A DNA stretch of 64,000 bases from Drosophila pseudoobscura (GCF_009870125.1 NC_046680.1:17503501-17567500); one strand, 5' to 3'. Positions 33,763 through 47,828 are shown, numbered from the stretch's first letter. A program made the numbers and translations. The notes: generated by a model from the letters alone, not told the origin.

Positions 33763-36700
33763 ATGCAACAACAGCAACAACAGCAATCTGGAGCAACAAC
33801 AGCAAACGGTGGACCCCGCGTCAGCTTTAATCGGGACGTCCATGTGAAGCGGATAGGTCAGTGTGTGTGTGTTGATAAGGAAGCAACCTCCCTCGCAAAA
33901 GCGTAACCCCAATAGCTAGTAAATAACTAACACGCGCATCATCCAAAACAAAACAAAAAAACAAAGCAAAAAGAGTCCAAACAAGCAACAACTCGAACCC
34001 CTCTCTCTAATGATACTCTAAGCAAAAAACCAGCCACAAGAAAACTCATCAATAACGATCCAACAACACAAAAAATTACTAACAAAGTGGCATCTAACAT
34101 GTATACGATACGTACCCATAATTTACCATCTAACTCTTCGATTGTGTACCCTAGCAAAGGGTGTTTTGTAGCCTACTAGACTTTTGCAACAGATTATGCC
34201 GAGACGATAAAATACGCTTGGGGAATGAGCGGGAACGCGGCTCTACTCGCCGGAGTGCGCACACTGCACGAGGAAAAGAGTGTGTGAGAGAGACAGAGAG
34301 AATAAGTAAGCGCTTAATCACTGAAGTAATGATCCGTTCTTGTTCAGATTTGGCAGTCTGTTGGATATGGTAAACTTCTATGATTCCGTGTGATATTACT
34401 ATAGATCTACTAAGGGTATCTACAGCTTCGTAGCCCCCACCGCTTGTAGCATTTAAGTCTTTATTCTTTTTGTGTGGTGTGTGGCCCAATTTTGGTCAAT
34501 CAATGACGGAGGCTTGCAGCCCACACAAAGCTTCGAGCCACTCCCCCCCCTCCATTGTCCGACACCACTCGAATGCAACTCATTTACTTGGTTGGTCAGC
34601 CAGCCAGTCAGTCAGCCAGCCAGTGAGGGGTTCTAAAACACAGTCATGATGGATGGCCCAGAGGCTTTCCATCTTCGGTTGCATAACATTGAGAAACTCT
34701 TGAAGTTTTCATTCATTTGTGCAAAAAAAAGAACAACACATGAGGTTTTCTATGTGGTAGGGGAAAAAAGAAAGAAAAACAAAAAGAAACCTCGTGCTAG
34801 TGGGCGAATAAAGCCAGAACGAATGCCAAAAGCGATAAAAATAATAATAATAACAAAGCCGCCTCAACAATAAAATGTAGTTTACCTTGAGAATAATCAT
34901 CACACAGACACAGATACAGTCGCACACACACTCGCACTGACACTCACTCCGAGACAAAGTAGAGAGCTCCCCCCCATATATAACTATTTAAAATAAGTTG
35001 ATATTTTATAAGGCATTACGAGTCGCAGCACAGCAGCAACTACTCCTAGCTCAGAGAGCAACAGCTACAGCAAGAGCAGAGAGCCAGCCAGCAGTCAGCT
35101 GCAGTATCATTTTGCACATCTCTCAGGGACATCGGACGGACACCAGTGGACCCCAGAGCCAGAGACAGACCAAGACCAGACCAAGACCAAGACCAAGAGC
35201 CAATGCATCTGTATCTGTGTCCGTCCTATCCCCCCTTGGACCTAGCTTCGACTATATTATTATTGTTATGATTATGTCTGGCAGCAGCGACAGCAACGAC
35301 ATGGGATTTATTTCATAGCTGAATGGAATTTATGGCAACTGTCGTCGTGATCTGGCTGGGGGAATGGAGAAATTAAAAATTGATTATGACAAAACCTGCA
35401 CAAATGTTAATTATTTAGACTTGCCAGAGAGGGGGATCTCCAGTCCCCAGTCTCAGTCTCAGCCATTCACCTCAGCTCCCGTCTGTCCGTCTGTCTGTAT
35501 TTCTGCTGTTCCCCAATTTTAGTACTGCCAATGGCCATACGAGTGAGTACTCACTCTCTGGCTGGCATTTCCTTATGGATTTCCATTGCTAATTAACCAT
35601 ACTCGTAAGTCCTTATGCCTAAGCTGAAAGTGTCTGTCTGTGTGTCGGTTTTGGCCAAAATGGTTATGCACCAGATTTCGACGTTGCGCAATACGCAATG
35701 CGCAGCCTTAAATGCCTGCCATTTCGGGTTACCCACGAGTTAATTGACTTGACGTTAATGAATTTAATTGCAATTTCTGAATTTGTTTAGATAAATGCTG
35801 CTGCTAGCCGAGGTCGAGGTCCAAAATGTAACAAGATTGAGGCAATCTGCCATTCAATTGCTTCAGATTCTGTGATTTCTGTCGTGGTCACCAATCCACC
35901 AGTCCACCAGGGAGAGCCATCGTTATGTCATTCCACAAATAAGATCAAATTGGTTTTAATTAGACATTTAATTGGAGTTGCAAGTTTCTGAATTTGTTTT
36001 TGGGCAAATATATAAAATTCGGGGTCACCAATCTCTGTGGAAAGACCCTTAATAAGTAGTACCTTCTTTCATAGGAACTCCTCTGCATACAATACCGTAT
36101 TTACTGGTTTCTCCCTTTCGTTTCTTTGGCAGTATCTATATATCTTTATGCGATTCTTTGCCGAAAGATCTCTCTGCCAGCCCATGGATATGGGAGTTGT
36201 TTCTCTGGCCTTTTTTGGCCTTTTCTCCTACCCTCCTTCTCCATCTGTCACGAACGCTTAGCGTAATTGAATCCCCAACTTGAAAACGAATTTCAGTCAC
36301 TCTTTCCCTGCTGTTTTAGCATGCAAATTAAAGCAATTATGTGTAAAACAGAGATTTAATGATGATTTAATTTTGACGCAACAAAGCAGCAAAGCAGAAA
36401 ATGAAGGAAAATTATTCGCCCGCTGGGCACATGGCAGCATTTTTCACTCCACTCCCCTCCACACACAAGTTAACATGTGAATTTACGGCTAAATTACAGT
36501 GCAGTCAAAAGTCAAAGTTGTTGACTGTAAAACGAGAGAAATAAACTGAAAGACGACTAATTTGAGGCAGCTCTGATGCTCTGCTGCTCTGTTGCTCTGC
36601 TGCTGGAACAGGCAAGCCTCGATTATGCAGCTTTCAACCTTGCGAAGCGACAAATTTGGCTAAAACGAGTCGTGGATCGCAGCAGCTGGTGGCTCTCCGA

Positions 36701-38874
36701 TGCACTTTCCTTGAAGGCGGACAATGCTGTTGTCTTTCCTTTACTCGTACTTGAAATTATGCCAATCTTGGGAGACGTCCTTACAGACAGACCTTCTGTC
36801 TGGCAGCAGGTGTGTGTTCGTGTACACGTATCTGAGCGAGTATTTGGGTAGCCGAGAGATGTCGATGTCGATGACATAATTTTCATGGGCGATTAAAAAA
36901 GCGTTAAGCGAGAACAAGTCCACAGCGTTACCTCCAGTAGAAGCGTGGGCTGGGAGGACGGTTTCTGGTTTGCCTACAGGCTTCAGGCTTCAGGCTACAG
37001 GCTACAGCTTCAGACGCAAGTACAGTTGCCACCGTTGCGTAATAGCTGCTCTCACCTTTTCCTTTCCCCGGTATGCCGCAACATTTCCCCCTATTATGTG
37101 GAGGCTGCGAGACTGCGCTTTAATGAGATCATACACATTTAATTAATTAATTTAATTAGGCAAAGAGCAAGTCATTATTATGAGATTTGCTACGTTTCCT
37201 ACTCTCCACAGCTCCACATTTGATTTGCCCGAGTGCGAACTTTGTCAAAAAGAGTCGACTGCTCCGTCGACTGGTTATATTTTCTGTCCCTGTCTCAGTC
37301 TCTGTCTCTGTCTCAGTCTGTTTGTCTATCGGTCTTTCAGTGTGGGTCTGCTGCTCTTGCCTTGCTCGTGCCATCTTTGGGAAGGCCTGGGAAGGCTGCT
37401 ATTAAAATGCCATTTATGCTTTTTTATTAATACATCATTTGCATACATTTTGTTTTATATTCGAATTATATCTGTGTGCTCTGTGTGCTCTGCTCTGCCT
37501 CAGAGCAGACTTAATTAATAAGTTGGCTTTTGGCTTGCCTGCCCACAAATTTCGCACTATTTTCTGGCTCTGGCTCTGTGTTGGCTTTTGGCCGGAATGA
37601 CATTGGCGTAGGCAGTCGTTGTCGTCGTCGTCGTCGTCGTCGACGGGGACTGGGAGACTGTGCTGGCTGCTCGCTTGTTGGCTTTCAGTCGTGGCTGATA
37701 CTGGACGCAGTCGGGTGTTCTCAGCCTGATTGGCATTGGCAATAGCGTGCCCCCAGCGTGTGTGTGCCTCGTGGAATATTAAGAATTTTGATTTCTGTTT
37801 CGGCTAAATTTCGGGTAAATGGAGTTGTCGATCAATTCTCAACTTCAGTTGTCGCAAAAAAAAAAAACAAAGAAAAAAATAAAAGGGGAAAACGCAAAAC
37901 TCACTTGGAATTGGAATTGCAGACGATTGCGTCATTTGTTTATCGAAATGTGTATTGAAATGAGTCGCAGATTATTTTTAGAGCTCTTTAACTCTGTTTT
38001 TGTCTGTTTTTTGTTGACAGCTTCTCCGCTCGGTATCTCTCGCTCTCTCTCGCGACGAGGGTGAAACGAGTTTGTCGCCAGAGTCTTTTGTTTTTGCCTC
38101 CGTCGATTCTTGGGCGAAAGTTCCATTGCCCTTGCCCCTCACGGGAATAGGCAGCCAGCAATTTTAATTGGGTTTCCAGTTGGAGTCTGCACTGGAGCCG
38201 GCATCGATGGGGAGGGGCGGTGGGGGGCGTAGGGATCATGTCAATGCAACACGCCCATTTGCATACTTGTGCAGGGACTCAAGGACGCGGCGCCGCTTTT
38301 GATGTGATTAGGTGGAGGAGCCACCGCGACAGAGAGCAAAGAGCAGGGCCAGAGACGATTAGCGGCGAAGAGCATTAAATTATTTTCATACGGAAAATAA
38401 ATGCGGCCTGTCGCAGGGCTAGATAAAGCATGGCCACGGCCATGGCCACAGCAGCGGCATCGGCATAGGCATCGGCATCGGATGCTTTTTAAACGAAATC
38501 GAAAGTGCGCTCTTCGGTTAATTGAAATACCCCATGGCAGCGTACGCGCAGATCTTTAGCATGCCACGAAGACCACGGGACGGACCCATCCTTGGATCCA
38601 TCCCAGAGCTAGACCAGTAGCAGGGGCAGGGGCAGAAGGGCAGGGGGAAGGGGCAGACCAGAATGCGGGTGAATTCCCATTTAGCAGACGTTCGACTCGA
38701 CCTTATCTTGTCACTGAAATGGCCAGCAGCAGCAGGGGATAAAGCATTTTTGCCAACTAAAACGTTTTGCTATCTTTTGGTGGGGATGGGGTGGGGAATG
38801 GGATGGAAAGGGGGGAGAGGGGGCTGTGTGTCTTTGTGGTTTTGGTTGCTCTTAATGAAGCGGAGTTGAGGTCG

Positions 38875-38911
<37 letters not shown>

Positions 38912-41900
38912 GACAGACAATTACCGCGCGTTGTATCATTAAACTAAGGTAAAACCATCGTCAAACAGGACCAGGCCTTGCCTCCCCCCCACCCCAACAC
39001 GAAAGACAAATACAACCGCCTTGTGGCAAGTGAAAGTCGTGCCACAAAGCGCAGATTTCATTATTTATATGAGTTTCAGTTGATTTTTGTCTCGGTTTCG
39101 GTTTGGGTTTGGGTTTGTGTTTTTTTTTTGGAAGTTGGTCAGTGTGTTTTGTGGCATGCGGCAGGCGGCTGAGTGGAGGCTCACCTTGGCTATCACGACA
39201 GCCAAATTACGTGCAACAAGAGCCGAAACCGGAACCGAAGCAGCAATGGCACACAGCCTGCCACAGCCCCCGGGGGCACACGGAGCGAGCAGTCGGGAAA
39301 AGTGGATCAGATATTTTATCGCAAAACTTTTCCAAGTCAGCGGCGAACAAAAAAAAGGTTCGCAGAGATCGGAGATCACAGGGAATGGAACGGAATGGAA
39401 TGGAATGGGACCTGGACAGGGATCAGATCATTTGGAAATCATAGAGCCCCTTGGGAGCGTGGCGTGGCTTGGCGTGGCGTCCATTAAGTGGATCAATGAT
39501 TAGATTAATGAATGGCTTTCAGCGCCTTCGCCTTTGCCTTTTCTCAGTTGGTAATCAATCAACTGCAGCGGCAGCGGCACTCATTGTTACGGAGAGGCAA
39601 GCCAGTCTGTCTCTGGGAAACGACTTTACGGTTACCCGACATTGAATTTAGCTTCAGATTTAGATTCTGCTGCGAGCAACAAGCTCGGGCCATGCTGTCG
39701 CTTAGTGCGAATTTATGTTTTCCTGTTGCCCCCCACCACACTCCCCAAAAAAAATAAGAAAGAAACCAACAGAAAACGCCCCCAGCGATGTGCGATGTGC
39801 GATGTGCTGCCCGACAAAACGAAACCTTGTAACCATCATGATCGCATCATAGGTGCCCCTGCTGCTGCCGCTGCCGCTGCCGCTGCAGCACGGCCACATT
39901 TCACCTTGACACATATTGCGCCTGACAGCCGGTTGCGAGATGCTGATGAAGAGCTGCCATATAGTGGCAGGAATGCCTCTGGCTTTCCACTCCCCCAGAA
40001 TTCCTCCTCCATTCTGCGATTCTATGGAAACTCCCTTTGGTTCTCTCTGCCCAGTTTTTCAATCCCATTTGGCCTAAACCAATTTGGCACACGACACGCC
40101 CAGCTCTCTGTCATTATTCATTGTTGTTTGAGTTTCGATTAGACATCGGTGTCACTTTGCCATTTGGCTGCCACGAATCGTGGCGAATGTGGGAGCGGTT
40201 CCAGCTCCAGCAACGATTTGTGGGGTGCCCATAAAATGTGACAGGTTGTGCAGGTGAATGGTCAAGCACGGCCAGCGATCTGGCGACTGCCGGAGACGGG
40301 ATCGGATCTCGTGTTGATCTAGAGACAAGGTCAGGCCCAGTCGAGGGGAAATGCGAAAGAGTGCGATCGAAGAGATCCCTCATCATCTCGTTGGGATCTC
40401 CAGAGGTCCAACGAGAAGGCTGGCTGTCTGACTGTTTGGGCAGAGAGATCACGCATCTTGGCCAGAAAATCTAGTTTTGCTCTTCTCTGGCACGTTTTTC
40501 TTTTCTTTTTCGTGTTTTGTTCTCTATGTGTGTGTGTGTGTGTGTTTGTGTGGTTGTTTTTGCTGTTGTTTTCGGCGTATTAAATAATAATGATTATGAA
40601 AAAAAAGTGAGGAAGTGGAGGAATCTTTATGAGAACAGACTGGCAGACAGATAGATCAGCAGGGACTGGGGACTGCGAAGAAGAGACTTCTTCAATGGCC
40701 ATTAGCGCTTACAGCGCCCGATTACAGAGTAAGCGTTCCACACACATCGCATCGCATCGCATCACATCACATCAGAGCCCCCGATCCGATCCGAGAGGCC
40801 GAGAGGCCGACAGACGTGGGCCAGATCCATTGTTAGACCTGCGCGATCAGCTCTGGCACTGAATTGTGGACGTGGACTGGCTCAGACTGGGGGACTGGTG
40901 GACTGGGGGACTCCGGACGGGTTGCCTTATTTAGCAGCCAGCTGTGGCCAATTCACACTTGTGGCCCAAGCGACGGGCGGCTGTCTCTTCCAACTGCTGG
41001 CAGTGGCTCAGATATTACATCATCGGCTGGCTAATGTGCTAATTTGTCATTACATGTACTATGCCAGCAACTAGTTCGAGGAACTAATCCCCTTCCCTCT
41101 CTGCCCCCCACAGGCAAGCGTCCCAGCGAATACGAATCCAGCCCGGTCCAGAGCTACCACCAACTGCCGCCGGACATCGATCCAGCGGACATTCGGAAGG
41201 AGGCAGCACTGGTCATCGCCCAGGCGGGCAGGCACCACAGCAAGGCGGAGAACGGAGAAAATATATCGAACTTCAGGAACAAACAGAGGCGCCAGAGCGC
41301 CAGCGACGCCCAGAGGTTCCATTCGCTGCCGACGCGCAAGAAGAAGGGCAAGCCGGTGGCCAGGAGTGCCAGCGACGCCTCCACCAAGAAGCCAGCGAGC
41401 AAACGGCCCTCGATCTTCGGGCTCTTCAGCCGCAAGAGCGACTCGAATGTCAGCCAGTTGGAGCGGGATCCGCGCTTCGAGGACGGCGGCGCCAGGCGTC
41501 TAGTGCGCAGCAAGAGTGATGTGGGCGGGCGCAGTCCCGCAGACAGCAGCAGAGTAACCAAGAGGCCAGAAGCAGCCGCCAGCACCTCCGCCTCCAAGCA
41601 GCAGCTCAGTCCCATCATCGAGCAGGCCCAGAGGGAGGACTTCTTCGAGAAGGATTACTTCAGGGAGCGCGAGAGGCGCAAGTCGGACGCGGTCACCCTG
41701 CGGGAGAAGGATGAGTCGGGACTGAGCGAACTGCTGGCCCGTAGCCGCTCCCAGGTGGAACCAGACGGCTCTCTGCTGAAGCGGGAGCCACCGCCTGCAC
41801 CAGGAGGACCCTCCTCCTCCTCCTCCGCCTCCGCCTCCGCCTCCGCCTCCATATCGGCGGGCATACGCGACCGAATCGAGACCCTGAAGGCCAAGTCCAA

Positions 41901-44900
41901 CGAGAATATGCACAGCTCCCAGCAGCCGGCCGAGCGCCTGCCCCTCACCAAGGGACGCACCGTGGACGGACTGGTGAAGCGCCTGTCCATGGAGCGCTTC
42001 TCTCCGCAGCCGTACATCAGCCAACCCGGCTTCTCCTACATCCGGCCCAACGAGGGCATCACATACGCCCAGCTGGACCACAGTCCGCTGGACGAGACCC
42101 GCCAGCGGTCACCTCTGGGCCGGGACATGCGCTCCCCTCAACGGGAGTATGCCCCGCCCAGGCCGCCGCGGGCCAACGACAGATCCCAGCACAGTCCCGG
42201 CCAGGAGCAGGGCCAGGGAAGCTACTCCCCGACCTCCAACGGTGGAGCTCCGCTCCCCCCTCGAGTGAGCCACTCCCACTCGCACTCGCCCTCCCCGTGG
42301 CAGCAGCTCAGTCCCCGTAACCTCAGCGACGAGGACGAGGGCCTGGGCTATGAGCCGCGCAAGGTCTACTACGAGGACGAGTACCCGAACGCGTCCAGGC
42401 GGGAGCCCGAGCCGCCCATTGTGCCCGTGATACGCAGTGTCAGTCCGTCGCCGTATCTGGACGAGTTGGGATACAGGAGGGCGCAGCTGGAGACCCGCAT
42501 ACTCACCCGCCGCTTCGGGGAGGGAGTCGCCACTCTGGAGCGCCAGAGGGACCTACACAGAGCGGAGCAACAGCCGGAACGGGAGAGGGATAGGGCTCGT
42601 GTCTACCTGAGTCCCGAGAGAGAAGAAGAGCAGCGCTTCCACCGCCTGGCCGTGAGGCCGGAGTTGTCCAGCGAGTATCCACAGCAGGAGCGCTCCCAGG
42701 TGGACGGCACTCTGCCCAAGATGGAGAAGACGTCGCGCTACCGCCACACAAAGTACTACGATGACGGCCACGGCGGCGTCAAGGAGACCTACGTGCGGGA
42801 GACGCAAAAGGACGGACAGATCCGGGAGTCGCGGCACCGCGAGCGGATCGGGGAGCGCGAACGCGACTACAACTCGGCGGACAGACTGGAGCAGGAGCCG
42901 AAGAGCCTCGACTCGCAGCTGACGGGCGGCACGGACCTCTACCGATCCTCGCCAGAACTGCGCGCCCAGCAGCACCAGACAGCGGCCTCGTCGCACCAGA
43001 CGCAGGACCACTGGCAGAGCAGCCTCAAGCGGGACAAGCTGCAGCAGCGGAGCTTCGACAAGGGCGACTCGGGCATCGAGAATGACTTCCGCAAGGAGTC
43101 CTTCAACGGGGATCTAACCACGAGGTGAGTGGCAGCTCTGCCCGAGAAAAACCTCTGTTTTCTATGTTTTCTGTTTTCCCCCATTTTCCAGGTGGCGCAA
43201 GCGCACGGCCCTCGATGACATCCGGTCGTGCGAGTCCTTTCTGCGCAAGGAGCGCCGTGACAGCGCCCAGCAGCGCCAGCTGCAGCGACAGGCCATCCCC
43301 GCTCGTCTGCGGCGGGAGAACAGCTACGTGTACAGGGAGCGCTCCATCGACGATGGCTCCCACTTCGATCCGCATCTGGACAAGTACCCGGTGGCCACCA
43401 GCACCCTGCGACGACGGGAGCAGCACTCCCAATCCCAGTCGCAGTCGCAGACGCAGACGCAATCTCGCGAGGATTCCAGCACGCTGAAGCGCAACAAGAA
43501 GCTGGGGGGCTTCGAGAAGGTCAAACAGCTGTTCACCGGCGCTGGAAGTGGCAGTCACGGCGGAAGCGGACGCAGCAGTGGCAGCAACGTCTCCAGTGGC
43601 AAGAAGGAGCGCCTGAGCAACGGTCACAGCAACGGCAGCACCTTGAGTCGCCGCGACAAGGAGAAGCAGAGGGAGAAGGAGAGGGAGAAGGAGAGGGAGC
43701 GCTATATGGTCAGAGAGGAGGAGATGCGTTCGCGCTACCGTGAGCATCAGGCCCTAGCCGAGGAGACCTCACGCGAACCAAAGGTGAGTACCCAAGATGC
43801 CCTCACCACACCCCCCCCCCCCCCCCCCTTTGGGGTTGTCTAATGCCCAATTGATGGCGCCACAAACGGAGCACACAGAGCAGCCAGAGTTCATTCACCC
43901 ATGGAGATCGGTCGGGGCCATGGGTACGGGGACCCTCCAGACGATGATCATTTGGTCATGGCCGACTATTATTAATTTCGAATTAATCAAGACTTGCGTC
44001 GATGGGTCTCGGGGTTTGTTCTGCTTTGTCTTTGTCCACTTCCTGCTCAAGTCGGGGGGCCTCAATGGGCGTCCAGGTGGCGGGTGGGCGTCGCCGCTCG
44101 TCTCGTCTCAATCTGGCTCTTGTTCCTAGCCGAAAATGGTGCCAGGCCAAGACGACAAGACGTCACGTCCACTTAGAGGCACATCTCGGCCTCGGAAACG
44201 GGAGGGGGCTGCCGCAGCGGATGGAATAGCGCACCTAATCAAAACAGTCAAGACCATAAAGAAATACTCGACTGCGAGAGGCAGCGACAGAGACAGAGAC
44301 AGCGACACAGACAGATACTGTGCTTAAATAATAAACGACAACTGGCCAAATAGAGATTGCAAACGAAACGAAAACGTTAACACGAAAACTATTCAGGCGA
44401 CGAGGCGTCGTATAAATTTTCGAGCCAGAACAAAAGCGTCAAGAGTGGGGCTTAAAGCCAGAGATGGTGCTGGGTGCTGGGTGCTGGGAGGCAGGCAGCC
44501 AGAAGTAGAAGTAGAAGTAGAAACAGGGCCCACGCAGCCGCTGTCACTCTGTCATTCAGTCAGTTTGTCTGTCTGTCACTTGCTCGCAAATTAAGAAAGC
44601 TGACAGCGAAACGACAAACAGATCGAGTCGAAGCGAGGCGGGCGGAGGGGAAATGGCTCAGAAACTTGGCTAAGACCCGCACTCCCAATCCGATTCGGAT
44701 TCCAAAACGATTTGAGCTACCGTCGAGGTGTTTGCTGTCCATATTGCACAACATGCAACATGCAACTTGCAACGGCTGTTGCTGCTGCTGCTGCCACTGC
44801 GTGCTGCAAGCTAATTTTCAATGCTTGAGCGCGTTTCTTGGCCAAGTCTAAGAGCGGCCAGAGGATGTTGCCACTTTTCGCACGCTCTGCCGTTCTGCCA

Positions 44901-47489
44901 TTCTGCGATTCTGCCGGATGTCCCGTGTGGGGGCGGCGCGGCCCAACCCCAACCCGGCCCGAAAAGAGCACACAATCAGCCTCAATCCAAGACTGCGGCA
45001 TGCCTCATCCTGCAGGAGTACACACTTGCGCCATTGTTCGGGCTGCAAACACACGCACACGGGGAAAGGTGTGGCATCTGACCGTTGTCAAAAATTCTGC
45101 TTGCGTGCGAGCGACCCCGCAATGGAAAGGGATCGCGGAGGCATCGATCGGTGGTAAATACATGCCCCAATCTCTGGGACAATGCGTTGCCATTATTCAC
45201 GGGGGCCTGCTCATAAAAACATGCCGCCCGAAGTGTTCCGAAGAAATCGTTAAGTGCCTGGCCATTCATTCCCAAAGATTCTACATGCCGAAAAAGAAAC
45301 CACGAACAAATTTGTGTCAATAATTCTGTTTGAATATTTATGGGCCCCCAACTTGGCCATAAACTATATTCGAGCATCGATCGTTGAGCGTCGGTTTCTG
45401 GGGGATATTTAAGTATTTGAATATTTGATTATTTAGTGGGTGCTGCGATGGCGGATCGCGGATCGCGGTTCGATTGGGGCGCGACATTCCATTCGATCTT
45501 CTAGTGGCAATCCACTTTAGGGGCAATCGGTGTCGCAATCGAAGGAAAATGAAACCTTTACTCGATATCCAAAAGTCAATATATCCATTGCGGCCTTAAC
45601 CAATCACTCGGCCCCTGCCTCCCTCTCTCTATCGCCTGCCTAATACAGTTCCAACCGCAAGTGGGCCAAAGTTTCATTGGGCCGGCCAAAAACAGTGCCG
45701 ACTGTCGACTCACAGTCGTCGCGTTCACAAAAGGCAAAACAAGTTTATTTTCGTATCTCAGCCATGCGGCTCGTGCAAAGGCCACCTGCCCCACATAGGC
45801 CACAACCTGTTGCAAGTGACGTAAACCTTTGACCCGAAAGCGAAAGCAACACATAAATCCCTCTCCTGTTGAACCGAAAACCCTATATCTTTGCCTTTCC
45901 CTTTCCCTTCACCCCCGCCCACCAACAGACTATCGATATCTCGATGCGACGCCGACTGTCCACGCCCAAAGCTAGTCCCCTGCTGCTGAAGCGCAGTTCG
46001 GCGGATAAGCCGCCCAAGAAACTTTCACAGAAGACCAAGGAGGCGACGGCGACGCCATCCCCGGTGAAGGTGGAGAAGACGAGCTGGTTCAAGTCCCTGG
46101 ATCGGCGGGCCAAGAGCAGTCCCAAGGAGGTGAGAGATCCCCTTTGATAACCTAAGATGGACCATCTCTTAGTCCCCTGCTGTCTCTTCCTTTAGCTGAA
46201 TGTGTCTGTCAATGGACACAGTGAGAACACCTCCAGCCTGAAGCGCAGCAAGCGGAACGGAGCGACGGCGGCTCCGGCCAAGAATCTGCGCTTCTTTGGC
46301 GACACCGATCTGGACTCCAATCCACCCACCATCTCCAAGGCCAGCAGTATGCCCAGGTAAGCCCTCCGTGTGCCCCTTTGGATAGGACTCATCTAAATGT
46401 GCAATTCCCATCGTTAGAAGCCGTCCGTCTCTGGGTCAGTCAAAGCACTCGCAGAGTGCCTACAATCTGGACCGCAGTCCGCCTCCGCCCTCGAGGGACT
46501 ATCGCCACACACTCTCGGGGCAGTCGCAGGGTCAATCAGCAGTCAGCAGTCGGCAGCGTGCCAGCTCCATGCAGCACCTGGACAACGGCAGCGACGAGGT
46601 GGACTTCCGCAAGCGGCGGCATTACTCGCGCTCCCGCGAACTCCATGACATCTCGGAGAGCGGCTCGGAGCCAGAGCCGGCGGAGCGGCACAAGCGCAGC
46701 TCCACGCAGAGGGCCATGTCGCTGGAGAGATCGGCAGCGGAGGGGCCGCGGGGCCAGCGCTTCGAGGACCGCCCGCTGATGGGGCCACCGAAGCCCGCAC
46801 GTAGTGCAGAGCGTCGGGGACTCCTCTCCAGCTTGGGCCAGGAAAACGTCGGCTACGGCAGGTGAGTCTTTGGGCTCCGTTCGGACCGTTAGAGAGTATG
46901 GCTCTAAGGGAAACTCCTTTTCAGGGATCGCTTTCCGGCCGAGAGCTCCGGCACCGAGGGCGAGTCCAGCCTTCACAGCCAGCGAAGCGTTGTCTACCTG
47001 CATGCCACCACAGTGGGCGACATCCCACAGCCATACAACCTGCGCCGTCGCTCCGTGTCCCGCGAGGACCTGCGCAAGGGAGGAGCAGGAGCCGTGAAGC
47101 TGCAGCAGCCGCCACCTCTCCAGCCCATGACGCGTACCGTATCCAGGTCCGTGTCCATGCTGGCCCCCTGGAAGCCCAAGCACATCAGCGAGGGCTACGA
47201 GATCAACTACTCGCAGGAGCAGAACAAGCGGGTGAGTGCCCCCATCCTGTTTTTTCCTTCTCCAGCATCTCATGCCCCCTATCCTTTGCAGATGTCCACA
47301 CTGCCACGGAAGCCGCCGCCGCACAATGGAGCCACCAGTGCCAGTACCTTGAGTCGCCTGGGCCGCAAGAACGACACTTCGACGCTGTCGACGCCGTCGC
47401 GTCGCTACCACATGGACAGCCTGGATCGGCCGCCGCCGCCCCGGTCCGTGCTCTCCGCATCGAATTTACGGAGCGCCAAGACAAAGTGA
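33763..47489 (+). CDS. Long, largely disordered protein with N-terminal RVSF motif
   Basis: Eight coding exons: 33763-33856, 41114-43124, 43192-43783, 45929-46129, 46196-46356, 46418-46861, 46925-47231 and 47292-47489, preceded by UTR in 33541-33762. Phases agree at every junction, giving 1335 residues. I do not recognise a named domain. Visible features: Q run at 2-8; RVSF at 19-22 in a conserved-looking RVSFNRDVHVKRIG, a match to the protein phosphatase 1 docking motif; many basic RRxS/RSxSD sites fit for AGC kinases or 14-3-3; serine run near 263-280; QSQSQTQTQ and EKEREKERER charged tracts in exon 3; NLRFFGDTD at 996-1004; a basic C-terminus. Frames stay open for 2 kb in exon 2 with strong codon bias, so it is truly coding. 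It may be D. melanogaster CG8740, by its position next to stmA (CG8739), but this is from memory. A cytoskeletal or membrane-scaffold role is only a guess. Confidence 0.9.
37621..37643. repeat. (GTC)n microsatellite
   Basis: Seven to eight perfect trinucleotide units. Confidence 0.85.
38875..38911. repeat. (CAT)n microsatellite
   Basis: Twelve perfect trinucleotide units. Confidence 0.9.
43784..45928 (+). other. Intron between coding exons 3 and 4 of the long gene
   Basis: 2.1 kb; it starts GTGAGT and ends CCACCAACAG. An 18-base C run is at 43811-43828, only 27 bases after the donor. A GACAGA-type repeat is at 44282-44312. No other exon is seen. Confidence 0.6.
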
Positions 47490-47822
47490 GAGAGCTCCGA
47501 TCCGTTCCGAGCTGCTCCACTGCCGGTGCTCTGTCCCCCTTCCGCCCCGTCCTGTCCTGTCCCCGAGTAACCACGCCAAGCCGTCCTCTAATTGTAATCC
47601 TTAATTCGAAACCGACGAAAATGTATTTCTAATCACTTGCAGCATCCCAGATGGATCCCAGATGGGAGAGGAGAGGAGATGATGTGAGGGGATATGGATG
47701 TATGCCTTTGCTTAGTCTGTAGGAATTCTTTAACCCTTGTTGCAATTCTCGTCATATTTTTAAAATGTGAAATGTAAAATGTAATCGTATTCGTATTCGT
47801 ATTCCAGTAATAATTATACATT

Positions 47823-47828
47823 AATAAA
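47823..47828 (+). terminator. Poly(A) signal of the long gene
   Basis: AATAAA 334 bases past the stop codon at 47489, in an AT-rich run, giving a 3' UTR of about 350 bases. Confidence 0.7.

Larger units (their letters stand above)
33857..41113 (+). other. Long intron 2 of the plus-strand gene
   Basis: 7.3 kb without a coding exon I can support. It has (GTC)n at 37621-37643, (CAT)n at 38875-38911, (GT)n at 40527-40544, and CATCG/CATCA repeats at 40744-40773. An internal promoter is possible because the next exon (2 kb) carries most of the protein. An in-frame ATG just before the 41113 acceptor (41044) could start a shorter form but lies in the intron tract. Confidence 0.5.

Noticed and set aside
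41044-41113. Start codon at 41044 for the long gene
   Set aside because: The sequence to 41113 is a polypyrimidine tract ending CCACAG, an acceptor; the 33763-33856 exon joins in phase.
41500-42081. Long minus-strand frames opposite exon 2 of the long gene
   Set aside because: Mirror frames of a biased coding exon, low-complexity glycine runs, no domain.
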